Origin: Alg239-R122 sp041746135
GTDB taxonomy: Bacteria; Pseudomonadota; Alphaproteobacteria; Sphingomonadales; Sphingomonadaceae
Length of the DNA: 64,000 bases
Assembly: GCA_041746135.1 (NCBI GenBank)
Contig: JBGTHQ010000023.1
Span: forward strand, 1 to 64,000
Reading direction: 5' to 3'
Made by a program: the position numbers and the translations under genes. A model generated the notes under the pieces. That model did no database searches. It worked only from the letters and a program-made list of their open reading frames with translations, and was not told where the DNA came from. Shown in pieces: positions 36,721 through 45,998 of the stretch. Position 1 is the stretch's first letter, and each line of letters opens with the position of its first letter.

Positions 36721-38271
36721 TTACGGGGCCAGCGACAATGCGGAACTGGGGTGAATGTTGGACGGGTTGTCGCGCCATCCGCGCACTCGCGATGCTACAA
36801 GCGAACGTGTCAAATAATAGCTGAGCGGAATGACCGGGGCATCCGCGATGAGAAGGCGTTCGGCGGCCTGCATGCTGGCCATGCGTTTGCGCGCGTCCGG
36901 CTCGGCCATGGCCGCAGCCAGTGCCGTATCATAGGCTATGCTCGCATAGCCCGAATAGTTACTTGGCCCCGCATCAGAAATATGTATGGCCAGAAAGTTT
37001 TCCGGGGCCGGGATATCGGCGATCCAGCCTGAACGCGCCATCTGGAAATCGCCAAGCCGCATGCTGGCGAAATGCAGTGCAGCCTCGCTGTTGAGTATCC
37101 GGGCCTCGACCCCCAGTTCCTTCCACCTCGCCGCCAGCGCTACCGCCATGCGGCGATGTTCGGCCGAGTTGTTGATACGGATATCGAAAACGAGTGGATG
37201 ATTGGCGTCATATCCGGCACGGCGCAGCATCTGCCGGGCCAGCACGCGCCGTTTCGAAAGCGGCAAGTCCGCCCAGTCTGGCCGCGTCTCGCGGCCGCCA
37301 TATAATGCGGGCGGGACCACGCCCCAAGCGGGCGGCTCGTGCAGCATGGACAGTTTTTCCGACAGCCACTCCCGGTCCACCGTCATGGAAAGGGCGCGGC
37401 GCACGCGCACATCGTCGAACGGCGGCCGACGTGTATTGAGCGTGAAATAATAGCTGCCCAGATAGGGACCGTTGCGGACCGCGCCGCCCATGCGTTCTGT
37501 CAGCCATTGGTGCCGACTTTCGGGATAGTCGCTGGCGATATCGGCGCCGCCGCTCAGAAACATGCGCATAGCGGTCAGGCTGTCTTCGACCGGTTTCCAG
37601 GTAACATGCCTGATTACGGCTGGGGCATTGTGCCAGCTAGGGTTGGCGGCCAGTTGCAAGCGGTCGTTCAGCCGCCATTCGGTGAGGCGATAGGGGCCGC
37701 TCGTCACCAGCGGCCGCGCCGAGGTCCAGCTGTCGCCGTACGCCGCGATCGCATGCATGGGCAATGCCGCCATGGCCGGATGCGCCAACAATGCGGGCAA
37801 TTCTGGAAAAGGCTGCGCAAGCGTGACGACTACGGTTGTCTCATCCGGCGCGCCAACGCCCTTGATCACCGCGAACAGTGCCAGATGCGGTGACGCGGTT
37901 CCGGTATCGTGCAACCGCGCCCATAGCTGCGGAAATAGCGGCGCTGTGATTGCCTGGCCATCGGAAAATTGCAGGTTTTCATGAAGACGAAATGTCCATC
38001 TCAACCCGTCGGCAGAAGTCCGCCAGCTTTGGGCAAGGCCCGGCACCGGTCGGCCCGCTGCATCGAACCGAACCAATCCCTCGAACTGGTCGGTCGCCAC
38101 GCGGATGCTGGCCAGATCGCTATATTTTTGCGGGTCTAGCCCGAGGATTTCGGAGTCGGCAAGGCGAACCAGTGTGTCCGCAGGTTTTTGCGTCCTGCGG
38201 TCGCCGCTGGAGCACGATGTCAGTACCAGAGCGATCAGCAAAAGCAACTGGAAAGGCCGGGTAAACATCAT
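36721..38271 (-). CDS. Oligopeptide-binding lipoprotein, family 5
   Basis: A 516-residue OppA/MppA-like solute-binding lipoprotein (lipobox LTSC). Conserved stretches are 'LVRLADSEILGLDPQKYSDLASIRVATDQFEGLVRFD', 'LRWTFRLHENLQFSDGQAITA', 'SGPYRLTEWRLNDRLQLAANPSWHNAP' and 'FDDVRVRRALSMTVDREWL'. It would bind peptides in the periplasm. The next gene is a second, shorter relative; together they look like a duplicated, diverged pair lacking its transporter. A transporter elsewhere in the genome would be needed for import. Confidence 0.87.
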   Translation of the reverse strand: MMFTRPFQLLLLIALVLTSCSSGDRRTQKPADTLVRLADSEILGLDPQKYSDLASIRVATDQFEGLVRFDAAGRPVPGLAQSWRTSADGLRWTFRLHENLQFSDGQAITAPLFPQLWARLHDTGTASPHLALFAVIKGVGAPDETTVVVTLAQPFPELPALLAHPAMAALPMHAIAAYGDSWTSARPLVTSGPYRLTEWRLNDRLQLAANPSWHNAPAVIRHVTWKPVEDSLTAMRMFLSGGADIASDYPESRHQWLTERMGGAVRNGPYLGSYYFTLNTRRPPFDDVRVRRALSMTVDREWLSEKLSMLHEPPAWGVVPPALYGGRETRPDWADLPLSKRRVLARQMLRRAGYDANHPLVFDIRINNSAEHRRMAVALAARWKELGVEARILNSEAALHFASMRLGDFQMARSGWIADIPAPENFLAIHISDAGPSNYSGYASIAYDTALAAAMAEPDARKRMASMQAAERLLIADAPVIPLSYYLTRSLVASRVRGWRDNPSNIHPSSALSLAP

Positions 38272-38501
38272 CGATCCCGTTCTACCGCGAGCGGACAGGG
38301 CTGGCCATCGTAAAAGACGAGCGCGAGCAGGTGAGACCTGTCGTAAGTTTTAAACGCAGGACGTATGTGTTCGGAGGCATGCGGTTGGAACTATAGTGCT
38401 GAGCTGTTCCGATACCAAAAATGCCCGCTAAACGGGGCAATTTATCAAATTGATATATGTTAAGTTTTTAAAACTAAACCATTTTTTAATATGCAGTCCA
38501 T

Positions 38502-38876
38502 ATGATAGCTCAAAGCAACAAGGGCCGCAGTATGCTTTACGAAAAATTCGACCGGGATAATAAAAGCAATACCACCAACCCGTCGTCACGGCATAACCGC
38601 CCAAAACGCGAGATGATTAAGGCCGTGGGCGAAATCCGCCAGTCGGGAACCGAGTTTCGCAAAGTCCGTTTCGTCGACTTGTCGGAAGCCGGATTTCGCA
38701 TCTATTATCCCAGTCCGCTGCGGTTGGACGAACTTTTGCGCGTCAAATTTCCAGGCATCGGCGCGCTAAATGCGGAAATCCGCTGGTGCGACCGGTCCTA
38801 TTACGGATGCAGTTTCGAAAACCCACTTTACCCTTCGATCTGGGAGCATCTCGTGCGGCAGAATACCAAAAGCTAA
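38502..38876 (+). CDS. PilZ domain protein
   Basis: A 124-residue single-domain protein: an Arg/Lys-rich lead 'RHNRPKREMI', then 'VRFVDLSEAGFRIYYPSPLRLDELLRVKFPGIGALNAEIRWCDRSYYGCSFENPL'. The R-x-x-x-R ... D-x-S-x-x-G pattern (here basic lead plus 'DLSEAGF') is that of PilZ, the cyclic-di-GMP binding fold. It is not attached to another domain. The start may be 38502 or the ATG at 38532. Its stop overlaps the end of the convergent CoA lyase gene by four bases. Confidence 0.8.
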   Translation: MIAQSNKGRSMLYEKFDRDNKSNTTNPSSRHNRPKREMIKAVGEIRQSGTEFRKVRFVDLSEAGFRIYYPSPLRLDELLRVKFPGIGALNAEIRWCDRSYYGCSFENPLYPSIWEHLVRQNTKS

Positions 38877-39760
38877 CCGTCTTGCGCGAGTGTTTTCGTG
38901 GCGGCCTTGAGGTGCGGGACGTCAAGCATTTTGCCGTCCAATCCGACCGTACCGCTGCCGGGACTGTCTTCAAATGCGGCGACGATCCTTTTTGCCTGCG
39001 CGATTTCCTCGGCAGACGGCGTAAATGCCGCGTTGATGATGGCGACTTGCGCAGGATGGATGGCCATGCGCCCGCTGAAACCCTCGCTGCGCGCGGCAAG
39101 GCATGAGTTTCGCAGACCTTCGCCGTCGCGGTAATCTACATAAATCGTTTCGACTGGCTCTACCCCGCTGGCGTGCGCGGCCATCAGACAGAGCGAACGC
39201 ACCATCTGAAATGTGAACGTCCATTTGCCGTCGGGCCCCAGATTGGTGCTTGCCCCCAGTGCCGCGGCCAGATCTTCCGCGCCCCAGGTCAGCCCGTATA
39301 ACCTGTCCAGACCCGCGCCTACATATGCGCCCAGATAAAATGGCGCGATGGCCGTTTCCGTCGTGAGCGGCAGGATGCGAATGCTGCCCGGGTCCAGACC
39401 GGCCGCAGCTTCCCGTTCGTCCAGAATGTTCGACAGCGTCGCCACATCGGCAGGGCCGTTCGCTTTTGGCAACATGATACCGTCCGGCGCCAGCGCGACG
39501 ATTGCTTCCAGATCATCTTCTGCCAGCCCGCTGCCGAGCGGATTGATGCGCACCCATAACTCACAGGCCCGTTTTCCCTTGGGCCGTTTCTTCAGCATCG
39601 CGGCTGTCAACGTGCGCGCGCCAGCCTTGTTCTCCATCGCCACGGCATCTTCGAGATCGAGAATGATGGCATCGGCACCAGTATCGTCGATTTTGGCCAG
39701 TTTCTTTTCGCTGTCGCCAGGAACAAACAGAAAAGAGCGTAAGGGTTTGTTCGCTCTCAT
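38873..39760 (-). CDS. CoA ester lyase, HpcH/HpaI-CitE family
   Basis: A 295-residue TIM-barrel lyase: 'SFLFVPGDSEKKLAKIDDTGADAIILDLEDAV', 'ACELWVRINPLGSGLAEDDLEAIV', 'GIMLPKANG' and 'GRMAIHPAQVAIINAAFTPS', which are marks of the malyl-CoA / citrate-lyase-beta group. It cleaves or forms a CoA ester such as malyl- or methylmalyl-CoA. Its first codon overlaps the stop of the MaoC gene (ATGA), so the two act together. The exact substrate is not resolved. Confidence 0.88.
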   Translation of the reverse strand: MRANKPLRSFLFVPGDSEKKLAKIDDTGADAIILDLEDAVAMENKAGARTLTAAMLKKRPKGKRACELWVRINPLGSGLAEDDLEAIVALAPDGIMLPKANGPADVATLSNILDEREAAAGLDPGSIRILPLTTETAIAPFYLGAYVGAGLDRLYGLTWGAEDLAAALGASTNLGPDGKWTFTFQMVRSLCLMAAHASGVEPVETIYVDYRDGEGLRNSCLAARSEGFSGRMAIHPAQVAIINAAFTPSAEEIAQAKRIVAAFEDSPGSGTVGLDGKMLDVPHLKAATKTLAQDG

Positions 39761-40215
39761 TCCGCCGGTTTCTTGCGTTGCAGGCCTGAACGAATACAGC
39801 TGGCAACCAGTTCGTCATGCTGATTGAAGGCGCGGTGCAGGAATTTTACGATCCCCTGGTCGGGCCGCGACTTGCTCTCGCGCAGCTCCAGAACTTCTGT
39901 TTCCACATGGATGGTATCGCCATGAAATAATGGCTTGGGAAATCGCACCTCGTCATTGCCCAGATTGGCGACCGCCGTGCCAAGCGTGGTATCGCCGACG
40001 GAAATTCCGACCATCAACCCCAGAGTGAAGTAACTGTTGACCAGCCTTTGGCCGAACTCGGTTTCGTTCCTGCAATATTCCTCGTCGAGATGGAGCTGCG
40101 CCGGATTATGGGTCATCGCAGTAAAAAGCAGATTGTCGGTCTCTGTCAGCGTGCGGCGGATATCGTGCTGGAAAACGTCTCCCACTTCCATTTCGTCGAA
40201 CCACTTGCCGGCCAT
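39757..40215 (-). CDS. MaoC family hydratase
   Basis: A 152-residue hot-dog (R)-hydratase: 'FDEMEVGDVFQHDIRRTLTETDNLLFTAMTHNPAQLHLDEEYC' and 'RFPKPLFHGDTIHVETEVLELRESKSRPDQGIVKF'. This matches the mesaconyl-/beta-methylmalyl-CoA dehydratase subgroup. Cotranscribed with the CitE-like lyase gene, it suggests a short CoA-acid branch (hydration followed by cleavage), for example in ethylmalonyl-CoA or dicarboxylic acid metabolism; the pathway is inferred. Confidence 0.87.
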   Translation of the reverse strand: MAGKWFDEMEVGDVFQHDIRRTLTETDNLLFTAMTHNPAQLHLDEEYCRNETEFGQRLVNSYFTLGLMVGISVGDTTLGTAVANLGNDEVRFPKPLFHGDTIHVETEVLELRESKSRPDQGIVKFLHRAFNQHDELVASCIRSGLQRKKPAE

Positions 40216-40315
40216 CTCTATACTCCCAGTTTTTGATTATGGCGTAGTTAGAGTCAATAGCGCCTATAATCAATCGGCGTGCACACTCCTATCGAAATAG
40301 GCGGCGCTGACGGGA

Positions 40316-42025
40316 TCAGCTGCAAATAGCGAAAAGCTCGTAATACCCACTTTCCCCCAGATCGACCGCGCGCGCCTGTGTGGGGGGCGCCCAGCGGCGA
40401 ATGTCTCCGACGCTCATGGCAGGTTCATCGGGTTCGGCAAAAAATTGAATGACATTGTCGGCCAGCAACACCTCGCGCCCACGCCCATTCGTCACGTTGA
40501 TGCTTTCGCCCGCGTTGATCTGGGCAAAGCCCCTTATCTGCGTGTCGACACCGTCCGCCTGCATATAGATGCGGATATTATAGGGACATATATTGGTAAC
40601 GCGGAGCCCGGCCGACACAAACTGTGCTTCCGATTCGTCGAAAACAGAGCTTTCGACATAGCCGAGCAGGTTGTCCTGCGCCGCATCAATGATTTCGGCA
40701 AATCCGCCATTTACCAATCCGACCAGTGAAACCTTGCTGCCTTCCGACAGACTACCGATGCCGCTACCGCCGGGGCGATCATAGATGGTCGCGTCTGTCC
40801 ATATGGTGCGCACAGCGTTGACATAGCTGGCAAAAGGCGGCGGCCTGTTTGCTATCGGCACTTCGGCATAGGAATAGATGTAATGACCGCAATAGCGGCC
40901 CGATGTAATCTGATACCAGTTTTCGCTTGAGGCATCGCTGGCGCGGCGCAGGTCGAATTGATCGCCCCGTTTGGCCTGTCCGACATTACGGGAAGATACA
41001 CCCGCTTTCGCCCGGATATTGGTGTCGCGGTCGATATAGCGCGGCAAGGCGCGGCTGGCCATGTCCGCATTAACATATCCCTGATTGGTGCCGGTACAGA
41101 TATTGGGCGCGAGCGCGTCGACTTCATATTGCTCTTCATCCAAGGCGCTACCATCGTTTTTGAAAATCTCGACAAACGCGATGATGGCGAGCAGAATGAG
41201 AATGATCATGGCGTTTCGGAAAAAATGGCTTTTTTGCGGCGTATCCGAAGACAGGATTTCCCGATTATCGCTACCATCGGTTTCGTTTCCAACTGTGTCG
41301 TTATTATGATTTGGCGGCAGAACTGCCCCATCTTCCGCCAAGCCTTCCAATACCCCTTGTTTGAGAAGAAGCCAGTTATCACCATCCCGGACCATGACCG
41401 CGGGTGCGCGAAGATTCAATCGCTCGCCCCCCACCAAAACGAAATGATAGCTCAGGGGATTGTCTGCTGCAGACAGGCCATAGGAATCCCAGTTTTTAAG
41501 AACTTCGCTACCGGGAACGAGATAGGCCTTGTGCGCTTCGGTCGCATCCGGAATAAGCCAGAAACGCGGCTCTGTGTGACGAAATATAGATCTAAGGTCA
41601 CCGCTTGAATCGTTGCGATAGGATATGGGTTTGTAGATGTCATCGAAATCGGCAAGGTCGTCGCTTGTGCGGATTGCATTGAAATTCTGTAAAATGCGAT
41701 CGGGTCTGGTTTTGCCTGTGGCGATACGCGGCTGCTGCGAAGGACTGCGGGGTTCGCCTCCGGCCTTTATATCTGAAGGTCTGTCGCCCTCACTCGGAAT
41801 CATTTCGCTATCGACATATTGCGCCAGTATTTCGGCCAGCATCGGGCATCTGTCCGCCCGCATTTCGGTGATGGCGTTCGGACTTTCTTCATAAATGACG
41901 ATGCTGTCATGACCGATGTCGCGGCGACGCACGGCTTTCGTCAGGGTGGCCGTATTGTCGAACCGCCGGATTTTGCCATTTATCCGGACCTTTACGGCGG
42001 GGTAGGCGCTAATGGTATTAGGCAT
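40316..42025 (-). CDS. Membrane-anchored SH3-domain protein of the tubulin-like/Hsp70-like locus
   Basis: A 569-residue protein I cannot name. Residues 1-75 are a small alpha/beta region. Residues 109-230 are a domain that clearly resembles the C-terminus of the protein at 49580-50617 ('FNAI', 'LADF', 'RFWLI', 'YLVPGS', 'NPLSYHF', 'GERLNLRAPA'). One membrane helix spans 270-287. The outside part has two SH3-like bacterial domains (about 328-388 'TNIRAKAGVSSRNVGQAKRGD' and 405-463 'ATIYDRPGGSGIGSLSEGSKV') and a C-terminal strand-rich domain. Predicted topology puts the shared domain in the cytoplasm and the SH3 domains in the periplasm, where they could touch the cell wall. It is divergent from the rest of the locus across 108 bases. 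Confidence 0.8.
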   Translation of the reverse strand: MPNTISAYPAVKVRINGKIRRFDNTATLTKAVRRRDIGHDSIVIYEESPNAITEMRADRCPMLAEILAQYVDSEMIPSEGDRPSDIKAGGEPRSPSQQPRIATGKTRPDRILQNFNAIRTSDDLADFDDIYKPISYRNDSSGDLRSIFRHTEPRFWLIPDATEAHKAYLVPGSEVLKNWDSYGLSAADNPLSYHFVLVGGERLNLRAPAVMVRDGDNWLLLKQGVLEGLAEDGAVLPPNHNNDTVGNETDGSDNREILSSDTPQKSHFFRNAMIILILLAIIAFVEIFKNDGSALDEEQYEVDALAPNICTGTNQGYVNADMASRALPRYIDRDTNIRAKAGVSSRNVGQAKRGDQFDLRRASDASSENWYQITSGRYCGHYIYSYAEVPIANRPPPFASYVNAVRTIWTDATIYDRPGGSGIGSLSEGSKVSLVGLVNGGFAEIIDAAQDNLLGYVESSVFDESEAQFVSAGLRVTNICPYNIRIYMQADGVDTQIRGFAQINAGESINVTNGRGREVLLADNVIQFFAEPDEPAMSVGDIRRWAPPTQARAVDLGESGYYELFAICS

Positions 42026-42056
42026 GGGGGCGGACTTTAATTTCCCTTAATTCATT

Positions 42057-42085
42057 TTGCGAATCATTGATTTGTCACCTATGCT
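42057..42085 (+). promoter_or_regulatory. Candidate promoter of the tubulin-like/Hsp70-like operon
   Basis: TTGCGA (42057-42062) and TATGCT (42080-42085) are separated by exactly 17 bases, each matching four of six consensus positions. The start of transcription would be near 42092, about 40 bases before the first gene. It lies in the 108-base divergent spacer and could be shared with control of the minus-strand gene. Confidence 0.45.
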
Positions 42086-42133
42086 ATTCGCTCCATGTCT
42101 TTACGGCAAACTCGAACGACAGGTTAGGCGCTC

Positions 42134-43657
42134 TTGGCAAGACAGAAATCACGACAGTCAGTTTCTCCGATCATACCTGTCATATTGGTTGTCGTTCTTT
42201 TGGTAGCGCTATTTGGCGCGGGTGCATATTATTTCCTCACGCGAGACAAGGGGGATGAAGATAGTAGCCCTCTGGCACAATGCGTGCCTCGGGACGTTGC
42301 GGCGTTTACGGGGCAAGGCACGAATGTGCCGGCGGCCCCACAGAAAATCAATATATTCTTCGACGGTTCGGGAGGGATGGCAGGCTATGTCAGTCCCAAA
42401 GTGACCGGAGATAATGGGGCCAATATAATCGGCGACCTCATCACCGGAACGCGCAATTTTGTGCAGGGTAGCCTGTACCCGGAAGGCGATGGTCAGGTCG
42501 CGTTCCGCAGTTTTGGCGAGAAAATAAGCGCGCCGATCAATACTCCCGAAAATTATGCACGAGAAGCCGCCTATCGCTGTCCGCAAGGCGGGTGCGACAA
42601 TCAAGAGACAAGAACTGACACGCTGATGCGCTACATCAATGCGGAGCGCAAGAAAGCGGGCGATGCGGGGCGCGGCGAGCTGAACGTGATCGTGACCGAC
42701 CTCATGCTCGACAACAAGGATGCGGTCGACAGTTTCGAGGCGTCTGTGGGCGGACAGTTGCGCATTGCCATTATCGAAGACAATCTGGCGGTCGGCATAC
42801 TCGGCATACAAACCGATTTTGCAGGCAATATCTATCAGGCGGGCGACCGCTTCGATGCACAGGTGCGCAGACCGCTGATCATTATGATGATTGGTCAGCC
42901 AAAGCATGTGCGCGCCTATTATGATTATCTGACCTCGTCCGAAATTCCGCCATTCTCCAAAGCACAGGCCGATCAGGGGCGTCTGGATTTTGCTCTGTTC
43001 GGGCAGGAGCCGGGAACCATGGACTTGTCTGCGCCGACCGTACGCGGAACGGGCAGTGGATTTCGTCAGACGCGCATTACGGACGACAAGCGCCTTCTCT
43101 CGCTGTTCGGCGATTTGCCGCAATATGAATATGGCGGTTCCGAAAATAGCGACGCTGCCGAAAACGGACTCGCGATCCGTTTGAAAGCGGATGCAAGCGT
43201 TGCCGAATACGAGGTGATCGGCAACGATCCGCAGTACAGCTCGTCCGTGTGGCGGCTGAATGCGGATGCAGCGAACAATGCTTCGTGCGCGCGCGATGCG
43301 CTTTGGAATGGCGTGAGCGGACTCCCCGAAAAAGGTTGGATGACGCAGGGCCAGAATGTCGGCTATCTTTTGTCGGCGGACATGCTCGAAAAGTCGGCCA
43401 TGCGCGGTTCGGGCATCTATCTGGTGCAAGCGGTTGCCGGGCAGACCGGACTGATGGTGCCCCATAAAGCTGCCGCTTGGATGGACGAGTGGTCGATGTC
43501 ATCCGATCAGATAGCGCGCAATTTGCAGAAAGGCGCACCATCGATCGGTACGCCTGGGCTGGCACGCGTGCGTGCGATATTGGAACGAGAACTGGACACA
43601 CAGGGCCGCAAAAGCGTACCGCGCTCTGCGACGCATTTCCTGTTGAAAGTGCAGTGA
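42134..43657 (+). CDS. Membrane-anchored VWA-like protein of the tubulin-like/Hsp70-like locus
   Basis: A 507-residue protein with one N-terminal membrane helix (about residues 11-34) and a large outside part. The first strand of a VWA-type fold is visible: 'KINIFFDGSGGMAGYV', with D77-G-S79 in the place of the D-x-S metal site. Later 'ELNVIVTDLMLDNKD' fits the strand carrying another acidic ligand. Variation from D-x-S-x-S (Ser81 replaced by Gly) leaves metal binding uncertain. The C-terminal half has no recognised domain. It starts with TTG and has only a weak ribosome site, suggesting low expression. First gene of the operon. Confidence 0.78.
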   Translation: MARQKSRQSVSPIIPVILVVVLLVALFGAGAYYFLTRDKGDEDSSPLAQCVPRDVAAFTGQGTNVPAAPQKINIFFDGSGGMAGYVSPKVTGDNGANIIGDLITGTRNFVQGSLYPEGDGQVAFRSFGEKISAPINTPENYAREAAYRCPQGGCDNQETRTDTLMRYINAERKKAGDAGRGELNVIVTDLMLDNKDAVDSFEASVGGQLRIAIIEDNLAVGILGIQTDFAGNIYQAGDRFDAQVRRPLIIMMIGQPKHVRAYYDYLTSSEIPPFSKAQADQGRLDFALFGQEPGTMDLSAPTVRGTGSGFRQTRITDDKRLLSLFGDLPQYEYGGSENSDAAENGLAIRLKADASVAEYEVIGNDPQYSSSVWRLNADAANNASCARDALWNGVSGLPEKGWMTQGQNVGYLLSADMLEKSAMRGSGIYLVQAVAGQTGLMVPHKAAAWMDEWSMSSDQIARNLQKGAPSIGTPGLARVRAILERELDTQGRKSVPRSATHFLLKVQ

Positions 43658-43695
43658 TGCGGACAGAAATAAATTTTTAGGGGGAATGCGTTCGC

Positions 43696-44283
43696 ATGGC
43701 GACAGCAATTTTGAAATATTTCGGGACGTGGTTTGCTGTCATTCTATTGGGGGCTGCGGTGTTCTACCTTATCGCCGGATCGCCCTCTATACTCAGCATG
43801 GCAGTCAAGACGCAATATGAGGAAAACTGCACGTCGGCAGGCTCCGGCGGCAGTTTTTTCGACGAGAGCAAGAGCGCGAATGCCGAATGTTATGAGAATG
43901 CCGAGCGCGCGATTGCGCAGGAAGCCGAAAGCGCGCGTTCCAGTATGATGATATGGTATTTTACAGCCAGCCTCGTGCCGCTGGTGTTCGGCCTGCTGTT
44001 CGCGTTGCAACTCAGCATGGCAGAGCGCACCGCCAGCACGCCGTCCGCTTTTGCGGCACTGAAACCCCGTTGGTGGAGCTATCTGGGCGTCATTACCGTT
44101 GGCGGAATCGTGCTGGCCGGGCTGGCGCATTTCGGCCAGCTTTTTGATGGCTGGGGATCCAGGTTGGCGGTATCCTATGGCTGGGGCCTGCCGTTATTGC
44201 TGATCGCAATATTTTGGATCTCCTATGCCGCCGGTACGCGGCTAGCAGCGCCGCAGAAGATGAAACCGTCTATACCGTTCTAG
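43696..44283 (+). CDS. Four-helix membrane protein of the tubulin-like/Hsp70-like locus
   Basis: A 195-residue membrane protein with helices at about 11-35, 84-107, 126-148 and 160-183. The loop between helices 1 and 2 carries two cysteines (Cys45, Cys65), consistent with a disulphide in a periplasmic loop. The C-terminus is short and basic. No family is recognised. It lies 38 bases after the VWA-like gene, with GGGGGAA as ribosome site. Its position suggests it is the membrane partner of the VWA-like protein or the tubulin-like protein. Confidence 0.72.
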   Translation: MATAILKYFGTWFAVILLGAAVFYLIAGSPSILSMAVKTQYEENCTSAGSGGSFFDESKSANAECYENAERAIAQEAESARSSMMIWYFTASLVPLVFGLLFALQLSMAERTASTPSAFAALKPRWWSYLGVITVGGIVLAGLAHFGQLFDGWGSRLAVSYGWGLPLLLIAIFWISYAAGTRLAAPQKMKPSIPF

Positions 44284-44371
44284 ACAAGGCGCGCTGCGTC
44301 TGGCCTGTATGCCGGTGAAGATGGACTAGATATTCGCAGACTGCACGGATTGCACAGATAAGGGACTGAAG

Positions 44372-45964
44372 ATGGACATACTAATCGGCGTCGGCGGAAC
44401 TGGCGCAAAAATAGTCGAGGCGGTGGTGCAGCTTGCCACCATCGGCATTGGTCCGTCCGAACTGCGCGTGGGTTTCGTTGACCAGGACAAGAGCAACGGC
44501 AATCTGAACCGCGCCCAAACCGTGCTGGGCAATTATATCGATGCGCGCGAGGCTTGGCGCGGGACGGGCGGCAGTCATAAGCTGGGCAATGCGGTCGACG
44601 GTACTTATGATATTCCGGTTTTTCATACCGATATCCGCACCATTGGCGGCGACGACGGCTTGTGGGTGCCAAACCAAAAGCAGAATTCGACGCTCAGTTC
44701 GATTTTCGGGGCAATGCAGGAGGACAAGTATCTGTTCGACGCGTTGTTTGAAACCGGCGATGTCGAAAAGGATGAAGAACAGGATATGCCGCTCGACGAA
44801 GGCTATCGCGGACGCCCGCATATCGGTGCGGCGGCGATATCAATGGGTGCGGTCGGCGTCAGTGACTTCTGGGACGAGATTACAGAAACCATCAAAAGCG
44901 TAGGGTCGGGGGCCAAAGTCAACATCATGATCGCGGGATCCGTATTTGGTGGTACGGGCGCAGCGGGTTTCCCCACGCTGGCGCGCATCATCCGCGACAG
45001 GCTGCGCGAGGAGAAAATCACCGCGAACGTACATATCGGGGGCATATTGATGCTGCCCTATTTCGGCTATCCCGACCCCGATGATGACCAGAACCAGAAT
45101 GTCGCCCGTGCCAACGAACAGTTGATGCAGTCGCGCGGTGCGTTGCGCCATTATCAGAAGATGCTCAGTTCCCAGCATATTTTCGACCAGCTTTACCTGA
45201 TCGGGTGGAGCCCTTTTTTCGTGATGGACTATCACCGCCCCGGCGCGGGCGACCAGCGCAACCCGGCGCTGTTGCCGGAAATGTTCGCGGCGCGGGCCAT
45301 CGCGCGCTTTTTCGAACAACCGCATTCCGGCGACGACAAGGCGGTGCAACAGATCATGGTGTCGGCGCGCGACAGTGAAACGAAAATTGGCTGGCCCGAC
45401 ATTCCTGCCGCCAGCGATGCCGAGAACAAGAAATTCTACAAACAAGTCGGTCAGTTCCTGCGTTTTGCCGCCGCTTTCAAATATTGGAAGTCGCATCTCG
45501 ATGACGAATCATCGCGCAAGGCCGTGCGCAAACAGCCATGGTACAAGATGCAGGGTCTGGGCGCCCTGGACTGGCAGAATGAAAGCCCGTCGGCGCCGCT
45601 AAAATTGCTCGATACCTGCATCGACGATGTGATCCGGTGGTGTGCCATGATGGAGACGTATGTGCGCAAGGCATCGGGTTCCAGTTTCAACTTGTGGCAT
45701 GTCGGCGATATGACCGAGGCCATCGATCTGGAACATCCCAATCGCGACCCGGATGTGCATTATAGCCTTTCCGACGCCCTTTACAGCCGGACTTTCGATG
45801 GCATGGTCAGCCGCCACGGGGCATCCGATGCGGCCATGCCCGATGCCGCCAATCTCGCCGACGGCCTGACCGATTCCTATTTCGAGGGGCATAAGGGCGT
45901 GGGCGGTTTCATCGCTGCACTATACTATTTCTCGTCGGTGCAGATGTCCGACCAGACCGACTGA
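44372..45964 (+). CDS. Tubulin/FtsZ-like GTPase family protein
   Basis: A 530-residue cytoplasmic protein with the marks of the bacterial tubulin-like (Tubulin_2-type) family. The nucleotide-binding start is 'MDILIGVGGTGAKIVEAV' (glycine loop at residues 6-13). The tubulin signature loop appears at residues 190-199 as 'GSVF-GGTGAAG' followed by 'FPTLARIIRDRL'. The signature lies later than in FtsZ (about residue 105) because of a long insertion between strands. Later segments ('HIGGILMLPYFGYPDPDD', 'LYLIGW') fit the same family. Such proteins occur outside cell division with VWA proteins and have been proposed to remodel membranes; GTP binding and polymer formation here are predictions. Confidence 0.8.
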   Translation: MDILIGVGGTGAKIVEAVVQLATIGIGPSELRVGFVDQDKSNGNLNRAQTVLGNYIDAREAWRGTGGSHKLGNAVDGTYDIPVFHTDIRTIGGDDGLWVPNQKQNSTLSSIFGAMQEDKYLFDALFETGDVEKDEEQDMPLDEGYRGRPHIGAAAISMGAVGVSDFWDEITETIKSVGSGAKVNIMIAGSVFGGTGAAGFPTLARIIRDRLREEKITANVHIGGILMLPYFGYPDPDDDQNQNVARANEQLMQSRGALRHYQKMLSSQHIFDQLYLIGWSPFFVMDYHRPGAGDQRNPALLPEMFAARAIARFFEQPHSGDDKAVQQIMVSARDSETKIGWPDIPAASDAENKKFYKQVGQFLRFAAAFKYWKSHLDDESSRKAVRKQPWYKMQGLGALDWQNESPSAPLKLLDTCIDDVIRWCAMMETYVRKASGSSFNLWHVGDMTEAIDLEHPNRDPDVHYSLSDALYSRTFDGMVSRHGASDAAMPDAANLADGLTDSYFEGHKGVGGFIAALYYFSSVQMSDQTD

Positions 45965-45998
45965 AGCCCCACGTTTATTTCAAGGACGATTTCGCGAC

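Noticed and set aside
42209..43465. 418-codon minus-strand frame in the VWA-like gene
   Set aside because: I considered it because the locus is novel, but the plus frame has a membrane helix, a VWA strand and operon spacing, while this one has none.
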